A stretch of 64,000 nucleotides of DNA. Origin: Gammaproteobacteria bacterium. Lineage in GTDB: Bacteria; Pseudomonadota; Gammaproteobacteria; JAJPIJ01. Of the stretch, positions 52,286 through 58,730 are shown piece after piece; the first letter of the stretch is position 1, and every line of letters starts with the position of its first letter. The notes beneath the pieces were generated by a model. The model searched no databases, had not been told where the DNA came from, and saw nothing but the letters and a program-made list of their open reading frames with translations. The stretch lies in the NCBI GenBank assembly GCA_022071965.1, contig JAJVIQ010000004.1:240190-304189 (forward strand), given 5' to 3'. Both the position numbers and the translations under genes were made by a program.

Positions 52286-52777
52286 TCACCACCGCTGCGG
52301 GTCGACGAAGGCGAGCGAACCGGCCTCCGCGGCGATGTGCGCGATGCTCGCGTTCATGCGGATGCGGGGGCTCAGCAGGCCCACGCTGTTCGGGCCGAGG
52401 ATCCGCAGCCCGTGCGGCCGCGCCGCGTCGAGCAGGGCCTGTCGCGGGGACGTGCCGGTCTCGCCGAAACCGGCGCTGATGACGATCGCCGCCTTCGTGC
52501 CGCGGCGTCCGAGCGCGTCGATGAGCCCTGCGACGGTCGCGGCCGGCGTGCAGATGATCGCCAGGTCAGGGGCGACGGGCAGGCTGGCGACGTCGGGCCA
52601 GGCCTGCCGTCCCTGCACCCGCCCGTGCTTCGGGTTGACGGGAAAGACGGAGCCCTCGTATCCGGCGGCCAGCACGTTGCGCAGGACCACCTCGCCGACG
52701 GCGCGCGATCGATCGGTGGCGCCGATCACGGCCACCGATCGCGGAGCGAACAGCCGCTCGAGGTTCAGCGTGCTCAT
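52286..52777 (-). pseudogene. Truncated ADP-forming acyl-CoA synthetase, CoA-binding domain only
   Basis: The 163 codons encode the N-terminal CoA-binding Rossmann domain of acetyl-CoA synthetase (ADP-forming)/Pat-type proteins: LFAPRSVAVIGATDRSRAVG, VFPVNPKHGRVQGRQAW, PDLAIICTPAATVAGLID and RILGPNSVGLLSP. The second domain normally opens with LAFVSQSG; here the protein reads GSLAFVDPQRW and stops. The succinyl-CoA-synthetase-like and ATP-grasp parts (300-700 residues) are absent. The product may still bind CoA, but it cannot be the usual enzyme. Confidence 0.65.
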
Positions 52778-52869
52778 GACAGTGCAGTGTCCACGTCCGC
52801 GGGGTGACGGTCATCCGGGATCGCTGCCGATCCGGAGCTCGTCGTGGCAGCGGAGAATATCGCGATACG

Positions 52870-53304
52870 CTACGTGGGGGACCAGGCCTCGACCAGCGCG
52901 CGCAGGATGTCGGTCTCGGTCAGCAGGCCACGCAGCTTGCGGTTCTCGTCGACCACCGGCAGGCAGCCGATCCTGCGATCCAGCATCGTGCGCGCGGCAT
53001 CCACCAGCGTCGCCGCCGCGGTGACGGTGACCGGATGCAGCGTCATGATCTGCTGCACGGTCAGCTTCTCGAGGAGGTGCTGCTGTTCCCAGACCTTCAG
53101 CGCGATGGCGTCCGAGGGCTCCGCCTCGAGGAGGTCCGTGCGCGTGACCACACCGATCAGCTCGCCGTCGACGAGCACCGGCAGATGGCGGATGCGCTGC
53201 TTGTTCATCAGGTAGCGCGCATCGGACAGCGACGCGTCGGGCGCCAGCGAGAAGGGGAACGGCGCCATGCAGTCGCCGACTCGCAGCGAAGTCGGATCGG
53301 TCAT
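52870..53304 (-). CDS. Two-CBS-domain protein
   Basis: A 144-residue protein made of a tandem CBS pair (Bateman module): MAPFPFSLAPDASLSDARYL with GELIGVVTRTDLLEAE, then MTLHPVTVTAAATLVDAART with KLRGLLTETDILRALVEA. Such modules bind adenine nucleotides and regulate partners. The start is uncertain: ATG 53304 (MTDPTSLRVGDCM) is used; ATG 53322 would begin 6 bases past the upstream stop. It follows the CoA-disulfide reductase gene and probably shares its transcript. Confidence 0.85.
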   Translation of the reverse strand: MTDPTSLRVGDCMAPFPFSLAPDASLSDARYLMNKQRIRHLPVLVDGELIGVVTRTDLLEAEPSDAIALKVWEQQHLLEKLTVQQIMTLHPVTVTAAATLVDAARTMLDRRIGCLPVVDENRKLRGLLTETDILRALVEAWSPT

Positions 53305-53327
53305 ATCTCTTGACTTGGCCATGATGC

Positions 53328-55058
53328 TCAGGCGGCACAGCCGGGCTCGGCGGTCCCCGCCAGTCTCTCCTCGGCGTGTGGAACGAATGGTACACCAGGC
53401 CGGCCGGTACACAGCGGCGTGCGGTGGAAGCTGCAGAAGGTCTTGCTGCCGCCGGCCAGGGTCCTGACCTCCTGGTAGCCGGACTGCACCAGCACGCGGT
53501 GCGCGAGATAGCTGCGAAAACCGACGCGGCAGTAGAGGAATACCGGGTTCCCGGCGGGGATCTCCCGCATGCGTTCGCGAAGTTCCCCGAGGGGAATGTT
53601 GGCGGCCTCGGGGATGTGCCAGGTCCGGTACTCGATCGGGCTGCGCACGTCGATGATCGTCCCGTCCCGGGTCACCTGCGGGTAGTCCTCCGCGTACCAG
53701 AGATCGATGTCGCCGCGCAGCAGGTTGCCGCCGATGAAGCCGGCCATGTTGACGGGATCCTTGGCCGCGCCGTAGGGCGGCGCATAGGCCAGTTCCAGCT
53801 CCTCGAGATCGAAGATCGTCATGCCGGCGCGCAGCGCGGTGGCGAGCACGTCGATACGCTTGTCCACGCCGTCGAAGCCGACCACCTGCGCGCCGAGCAG
53901 CCTGCCGTCGCCGGGCGAGAACATGACCTTCATGTGCATCGGCGCCGTGCCGGGATAATAGCTGGCGTGGCCGGAGGGATGCAGATAGACCTTGCGGTAG
54001 GGCGTGCCTCGGCCCTTCAGGGTCTTCTCCGAGGCGCCGGTGCCTCCGCCCGTCATCTCGAACACCTTGACGATGGCCGTGCCCTGGGTGCCGGCGTAAC
54101 GGGTGTCGCGGCCGAAGATCTGATCGGCGACGATGCGGCCCTGGCGGTTGCCGGGGCCGGCGAGCGGCACCACCGCCGGCTCGCCGCTCACCGTGTCCAC
54201 CACCTCGGCGGCATCGCCAGCCGCGTAGACGTTCGGATCGGAGGTGCGCATCCGGTCATCGACCTTGATCCCCCCGTGGGCGCCGAGTTCCAGTCCCGCG
54301 GCCTGCGCCAGCTTCGAGTCCGGCCGCACGCCCGCGGCCATGATGACGATGTCCGCGTGCAGGATAGTGCCGTTGGCCAGCGTCACAGCGACGCGGCCGT
54401 TGGCATCGGCGAACCCGGCGGCGGCCGTGCCGAGATGCAGGCGGACTCCGTGGTATTCGAGGTGGTACTGGAGATCGCGCGCCATCTCCGCGTCGAGCGG
54501 CGGCATGATCTGATTCGCCATCTCCACCAGGTCGACCTCCAGTCCGCCGTGGCGCAGGTTCTCGGCCATCTCCACACCGATGTAACCGCCGCCGATGACG
54601 ACCGCCCGGCGCGCCTGCGCCTGCAGATCGCGAATGATGGCATCCATATCCTCGATGTTGCGCAGGGTGTGAACGCGGGGGTGGTCGATTCCCGGCAGGG
54701 GCGGGCGGATGGGGTGGGCGCCCGGGCAGAGCACGAGGCGATCGTAGCTCTCCGCGTATCGGCGGCCGGTCTGCAGTTCGGTGATGTCGACGCTCTTGCG
54801 ACCCCGATCGATCGCCGTCACCTCGTGACCGATACGCACGTCGAGATTGAGGGTCTCGGCCAGCGTCCGCGGGGTCTGCAGCAGCAGGGCCTCGCGATGC
54901 TCGATCTCCCCGCCGATGTGATAGGGCAGCCCGCAGTTGGCGAACGAGACGTGCTGCGTGCGCTCGATGACGACGATCTCGGCGGTCTCGGACAGGCGCC
55001 GCGATCTGGCCGCCGCGGACATGCCGGCAGCGACGCCGCCCACCACGACCACCTTCAT
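53328..55058 (-). CDS. CoA-disulfide reductase with C-terminal rhodanese domain
   Basis: A 576-residue FAD/NAD(P)H flavoenzyme. VVVVGGVAAGMSAAARSRRL binds FAD. The single redox Cys42 lies in SFANCGLPYHIGG, the CoA-disulfide reductase/NADH-oxidase motif. VVIGGGYIGVEMAENL binds NAD(P)H, and VYAAGDAAEV closes the FAD site. A rhodanese domain follows, with the active loop YCRVGFRS (Cys near residue 507). Fusions of this type reduce CoA-persulfides or polysulfide. A Cys-containing tail (FCSFHRTPLC) extends beyond the rhodanese. It sits 4 bases after the DUF2892 gene. Sulfane-sulfur reduction is the likely role. Confidence 0.92.
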   Translation of the reverse strand: MKVVVVGGVAAGMSAAARSRRLSETAEIVVIERTQHVSFANCGLPYHIGGEIEHREALLLQTPRTLAETLNLDVRIGHEVTAIDRGRKSVDITELQTGRRYAESYDRLVLCPGAHPIRPPLPGIDHPRVHTLRNIEDMDAIIRDLQAQARRAVVIGGGYIGVEMAENLRHGGLEVDLVEMANQIMPPLDAEMARDLQYHLEYHGVRLHLGTAAAGFADANGRVAVTLANGTILHADIVIMAAGVRPDSKLAQAAGLELGAHGGIKVDDRMRTSDPNVYAAGDAAEVVDTVSGEPAVVPLAGPGNRQGRIVADQIFGRDTRYAGTQGTAIVKVFEMTGGGTGASEKTLKGRGTPYRKVYLHPSGHASYYPGTAPMHMKVMFSPGDGRLLGAQVVGFDGVDKRIDVLATALRAGMTIFDLEELELAYAPPYGAAKDPVNMAGFIGGNLLRGDIDLWYAEDYPQVTRDGTIIDVRSPIEYRTWHIPEAANIPLGELRERMREIPAGNPVFLYCRVGFRSYLAHRVLVQSGYQEVRTLAGGSKTFCSFHRTPLCTGRPGVPFVPHAEERLAGTAEPGCAA

Positions 55059-55062
55059 GAGG

Positions 55063-55248
55063 TCAGGAGATCTTGGCCGTATTGATGCCCAGAATCGACC
55101 ACGCCGGGCACCAGCGCATCAGTCCGGTGGCGAGCGGTAACAGGCCGATGACGCCCCACCAACTGCCGAACAGAACGCCGGCGGCGATGATGAGGGCACC
55201 GGCGACGATGCGAATGATGCGTTCGGTCTGTCCCACGTTGCATTGCAT
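55063..55248 (-). CDS. DUF2892 (YgaP-type) small membrane protein
   Basis: A 61-residue protein with two membrane helices (RIVAGALIIAAGVLFGSWWG; GVIGLLPLATGLMRWCPAWS) and the DUF2892 start MQCNVGQTERIIRI. GGAGG is 7 bases before the ATG. The downstream CoA-disulfide reductase/rhodanese gene starts 4 bases past its stop. DUF2892 and rhodanese are fused in YgaP, so this pair is the split equivalent; a membrane anchor or persulfide channel role is inferred. Confidence 0.88.
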   Translation of the reverse strand: MQCNVGQTERIIRIVAGALIIAAGVLFGSWWGVIGLLPLATGLMRWCPAWSILGINTAKIS

Positions 55249-55352
55249 GACTGGCCCTCCGCCGCGACGATGGAGATTGCCCGCTGCGCGCCCCGCAGCC
55301 CCCGGCACTGGCGGTCTCCGCCGGGCACGGCGCGGCACGAGCGGACCGGAAA

Positions 55353-55447
55353 GATTATCGATGCGCCGCGGCCCCGGGGCAATAACAGGAAGCGCGCGCT
55401 GCTCCATGAATGACCCGAAGGATTATCGATGCGCCGCGGCACCGGGG
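55353..55447. repeat. 27-base direct repeat, two copies
   Basis: Copies at 55353-55379 and 55421-55447 differ at one base and start GATTATCGATGCGCC. They are 68 bases apart in the intergenic DNA between the DUF2892 gene and the histone-deacetylase-family gene, both on the minus strand. A local duplication or a paired regulator site would each explain this. Confidence 0.6.
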
Positions 55448-55459
55448 TCTTGATCAGCG

Positions 55460-56383
55460 TCATTCCAGGCCCAGCAGGGTGCGGACGTGGGCCGTCGCGC
55501 TGCGGCCGAGCGCCGAGAGGGCGTAACCGCCTTCCAGGGTCGAGACGATGCGTCCGGCGGCGAATTCGCCCGCCAGATGCATGATTGCCTTGGTCACCCA
55601 TACGTAGTCCGACTCCACGAGATTGAGGCTGGCCAGCGGGTCCTCCCGATGCGCGTCGAAGCCTGCGGAGATGAAGATCATCTGCGGCTCGAAGGCCTCG
55701 ATCGCGGGCAGCCACTGCTCGCTCAGCGCGGCACGGAACTCCCGCCCGCCGGCACCCGCCGGCAGCGGTACGTTGACGCGCCGGCCGGGGATCGAGGGCC
55801 CGGCGCGGTAGGGATACAAGGGGTGCTGGAAGGAGGAGCACAGCAGGACGCGCGGGTCGCCGTTGAAGATGTCTTCGCTGCCGTTGCCGTGGTGGACGTC
55901 GAAATCGACCAGCGCGACACGCTGCAGACCGTGCGCGTCGAGGGCGTGCAGAATCCCGACGGCGACGTTGTTGAAGAAACAGAACCCCATGGCGCGGTCG
56001 CGTTCCGCGTGATGCCCCGGCGGACGCACGCTGCAGAAGGCGTTGCGTTCCCTGCCCTCGATCACCAGGTCGGCGGCCAGCACCAAGGCGCCGGCGGCGT
56101 GCAGCGAAGCATCGAGCGTGTGCGGATCCATGGCCGTGTCCGGATCGATGCGCACCAGCCCCGATCGTGGCGCGGCGGCGAAGATCTCCGCCACGTGCCG
56201 CATGGAATGCGCTCGCGCCAGTTGCTCGCGCGTGGCCTTCGGTGCCGTGTACTGGTGCAGGTAATCCATGATGCCGGCGGCCTTCAGCCGATCCTCGATG
56301 GCGTGCAGGCGGCCGGGACACTCCGGATGCTCCGGCAGCATCTCGTGCTTGAGGCAGTCGCTGTGGCTGATGAAGGCCGTCAT
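55460..56383 (-). CDS. Histone-deacetylase-family amidohydrolase
   Basis: A 307-residue zinc amidohydrolase of the acetylpolyamine/acetoin-utilisation/HDAC class. Active-site blocks are VRPPGHHAERDRAMGFCFFN (the His pair), VALVDFDVHHGNGSEDIF (zinc Asp/His), FISAGFDAHREDPLA (zinc Asp) and STLEGGYAL. In bacteria these deacetylate polyamines or other small amides; the substrate is unknown. The ATG at 56383 gives MTAFISHSDCLKHEMLPEHP, a normal start. It is divergent from the fccAB pair (84-base gap). Confidence 0.9.
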   Translation of the reverse strand: MTAFISHSDCLKHEMLPEHPECPGRLHAIEDRLKAAGIMDYLHQYTAPKATREQLARAHSMRHVAEIFAAAPRSGLVRIDPDTAMDPHTLDASLHAAGALVLAADLVIEGRERNAFCSVRPPGHHAERDRAMGFCFFNNVAVGILHALDAHGLQRVALVDFDVHHGNGSEDIFNGDPRVLLCSSFQHPLYPYRAGPSIPGRRVNVPLPAGAGGREFRAALSEQWLPAIEAFEPQMIFISAGFDAHREDPLASLNLVESDYVWVTKAIMHLAGEFAAGRIVSTLEGGYALSALGRSATAHVRTLLGLE

Positions 56384-56443
56384 CGGTCGGCACGGGAACC
56401 AGGTTCGGCGGAGCGACTCCAAACGGTGCAGGACCGGAGGAAG

Positions 56444-56449
56444 TATAAT
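56444..56449 (+). promoter_or_regulatory. Perfect -10 hexamer upstream of fccAB
   Basis: TATAAT occurs 18 bases before the GTG start of the cytochrome gene. No good -35 is found at 16-18 bases, so an activator may be needed. It is the only such hexamer in this gap. Confidence 0.4.
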
Positions 56450-56467
56450 CCGCCGCGGAGGCCGACT

Positions 56468-56818
56468 GTGGACGGAATGCCAGGAAAATTGATCTCCCGC
56501 GTGCTGGCGGCGACGGCCTGTCCGGTGCTGATCGCGGCCGCCGCGGCGGCCGAACCCGCGCGGACCGGTCCGTCCGTGGAGGCCCTGTCGTTCAATTGCT
56601 ATACCTGCCACGGACCCGATGGACGCAGCCCGGCCGCGATGCCCAGCCTGCAGGGCAAGCATGCCGACTACCTGCTGCGACGGCTGCTCGAGTTCAAGCA
56701 GGGCAAGGGGCACCCGACCATCATGGACCGCATCGCGCGCGGCTACAGCGACGAGGAGCTGGCGAGTATTGCTGCTTACATCGCCGCGCAGACCCCTGCT
56801 GCGGGTGAGCCCCGGTGA
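56468..56818 (+). CDS. fccA: Flavocytochrome c sulfide dehydrogenase, cytochrome subunit (FccA-like)
   Basis: A 116-residue periplasmic monohaem cytochrome c with a signal peptide (LISRVLAATACPVLIAAAAA) and haem site CYTCHG (Cys44, Cys47, His48), then SLQGKHADYLLRRLLEFKQG and a C-terminal helix. GTG at 56468 is favoured because GGAGG lies 6 bases ahead; ATG at 56477 is the alternative. The stop overlaps the FccB start (GTGA). It takes electrons from FccB-bound FAD during sulfide oxidation. The gene name rests on the linkage to FccB as well as sequence. Confidence 0.85.
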   Translation: MDGMPGKLISRVLAATACPVLIAAAAAAEPARTGPSVEALSFNCYTCHGPDGRSPAAMPSLQGKHADYLLRRLLEFKQGKGHPTIMDRIARGYSDEELASIAAYIAAQTPAAGEPR

Positions 56819-58092
56819 GCCGGCCGTCGATGCACCGACGGCGATTCCTGCGCGGCCTCGGCGCGCTCGCGGCGCTGCCCTCGGCCGTGCGCGCCGGCAG
56901 CGGGCAGGGCAGGGTGGTGATCGCCGGCGGCGGCTTCGCCGGGGCCACCTGCGCGCGCTATCTGCGCCGCGTCGCACCGGAGCTGCGGGTGGCGGTGGTC
57001 GACCCGGAGCAGGACTACGTGACCTGCCCGATGAGCAACTGGGTCATGGACGGCCTGCGGCGCGTGGAGGATCTGACCTTGCGGCGCGACGCACTGGCGG
57101 CCGCGGGCGTGGAGATCATCCGGGACGCGGTGGTGGAGATCGACGGCAACCGGCACCAGGCGCGGCTGCGCGGCGGGAAGGCCCTCGACTACGATCGCGC
57201 GGTGGTGGCGCCGGGCGTGCAACTCAGATGGGGCATGCCCGAGGGCTACGACGAGGCGGCGGCCCAGAGAATGCCGCATGCCTGGCTGGCGGGCCCGCAG
57301 ACGGTCCTGCTGCGCCGGCAGCTCGAGGCGATGGACGACGGCGGCGTGGTCGTCATCAGCGTGCCGGCGGCGCCGTTCCGGTGCCCGCCCGGACCTTACG
57401 AGCGCGCCAGTCTCATCGCAAATTACCTCAGGCAGCACAAGTCCGCATCGAAGATCCTCATCCTCGACGGCAACGAGAAGTTCTCCAAGCAGGCATTGTT
57501 CGAGGAGGCGTGGCGGACACTCTACCCGGGGATGATCCAGTGGGTGCCGATCACGGAAGACGGGGCCGTCACGCGCGTGGATGCCGGCACGATGACGCTC
57601 CACACGAACCTCGAGGCGTACACCGCCGCGGTGGCCAACGTGATACCCGCGCAGCGGGCCGGCCAGCTCGCCATCGATGCCGGGCTGGCCGACAGCTCGG
57701 GCTGGTGCCCGGTGGACCCGCGAACTTTCGAGTCGCGGCACATGCCAGGCGTGCACGTCATCGGCGATGCCGCCATCGCCAATCCGATGCCGAAGTCCGC
57801 CTCGTCCGCCAACAGCCAGGCGAAGAACTGCGCCCTGGCCATCCGCGCCTTGCTCCGGGGCGAGGTCCCCGGCGAACCCTCGCTACACAATACCTGCTAC
57901 AGCCTGGTCGCGCCGGACTATGCCATCTCGGTCAATGACATCTATCGTGTCCGGGAAGGCAGGATCGTCGCCGTCGAGGGCAGCGGCGGCGTCAGTCCGC
58001 TGGCCGCCGGCGGGGAGTTCCGTGCCAGGGAGGCCGAGTACGATCAGGGCTGGTACGAGAGCATCGTCGCCGATTCATTCGGCGTTGCCTGA
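56815..58092 (+). CDS. fccB: Flavocytochrome c sulfide dehydrogenase flavoprotein FccB
   Basis: The FAD subunit that oxidises sulfide to sulfur or polysulfide in the periplasm (425 aa). A Tat signal (HRRRFLRGLGALAALPSAVRA, trimmed at residue ~27) precedes the Rossmann motif RVVIAGGGFAGATCARYLR. VTCPMSNWVMDG, VPAAPFRCPPGPYERASLI and IGDAAIANPMPKSASSANSQ are diagnostic FccB blocks; the Cys residues fit the redox disulfide. The C-terminus has the FCSD-type flavin-binding domain (LVAPDYAISVNDIYRV). It starts with GTG overlapping the fccA stop. Confidence 0.93.
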   Translation: MSRPSMHRRRFLRGLGALAALPSAVRAGSGQGRVVIAGGGFAGATCARYLRRVAPELRVAVVDPEQDYVTCPMSNWVMDGLRRVEDLTLRRDALAAAGVEIIRDAVVEIDGNRHQARLRGGKALDYDRAVVAPGVQLRWGMPEGYDEAAAQRMPHAWLAGPQTVLLRRQLEAMDDGGVVVISVPAAPFRCPPGPYERASLIANYLRQHKSASKILILDGNEKFSKQALFEEAWRTLYPGMIQWVPITEDGAVTRVDAGTMTLHTNLEAYTAAVANVIPAQRAGQLAIDAGLADSSGWCPVDPRTFESRHMPGVHVIGDAAIANPMPKSASSANSQAKNCALAIRALLRGEVPGEPSLHNTCYSLVAPDYAISVNDIYRVREGRIVAVEGSGGVSPLAAGGEFRAREAEYDQGWYESIVADSFGVA

Positions 58093-58117
58093 AGGCGTCG
58101 GCGACTGCGGTAGTCCT

Positions 58118-58139
58118 CACCGCGCCGCGCGGCGCGGTG
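58118..58139 (+). terminator. Perfect 22-base palindrome after fccB
   Basis: CACCGCGCC and GGCGCGGTG flank a GCGC centre, making a fully self-complementary 22-mer 26 bases after the fccB stop. It can form a very strong hairpin but lacks a U-tract. It may stop transcription or protect the fccAB transcript end. Confidence 0.4.
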
Positions 58140-58177
58140 CTGACCGACATTTCCACCATCCGGGGAGACAGGCATCA

Positions 58178-58540
58178 ATGAACGACGGTGAGAAGATGCG
58201 GCGTGCCGTCATGGGGGATGAATTCGTGGATCGCGCGCGCGCCGGCGCCGACGAGTTCACGCGACCGCTGCAGGACTACATCAACGATCACTGCTGGGGC
58301 GCGGTGTGGACTCGCGAGGGCCTCGATCGCCGTACCCGCAGTCTCGTCACGCTCGCCATGCTTGTCGCCTTGCGCGCACCGCAGGAGCTGAAAGGCCACG
58401 TGCGCGGCGCGCTGCGCAACGGCGCCACGCGCGAGGAGATCCGCGAGACGCTGCTGCACGCGGCCGCCTATGCGGGCACGCCGGCGGCCGTCGAGGCGTT
58501 CCGCGCCGCCCGCGAGGTGCTGGCGGAACCAGGCGCCTGA
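58178..58540 (+). CDS. Carboxymuconolactone-decarboxylase-family protein
   Basis: A 120-residue helical protein of the CMD/AhpD superfamily, close to the PcaC-type 4-carboxymuconolactone decarboxylase layout: FTRPLQDYINDHCWGAVWTR, RTRSLVTLAMLVALRAPQEL, GHVRGALRNGATREEIRETL and HAAAYAGTPAAVEAFR. It lacks the CxxC of AhpD peroxidase-type members. GGGGAGA precedes the ATG. No aromatic-degradation genes adjoin it, so a true PcaC role is doubtful. Confidence 0.85.
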   Translation: MNDGEKMRRAVMGDEFVDRARAGADEFTRPLQDYINDHCWGAVWTREGLDRRTRSLVTLAMLVALRAPQELKGHVRGALRNGATREEIRETLLHAAAYAGTPAAVEAFRAAREVLAEPGA

Positions 58541-58730
58541 ATCGCCATCGGGAACCGAACCACTCATACCGCGGTCCCGCTCTCGTCGTGAATGGTCACT
58601 GTGCATCGCGCGGCCGCAGTCCGCCATCTTGACCCGCGGCAATACCGCATCCGGCATGGTCGACTAGCATCCGGAGCGAAGGGCAACGGACCCGGCCAGC
58701 CCGAAGAACGGCGCGCGTTGGCGCACCAGC

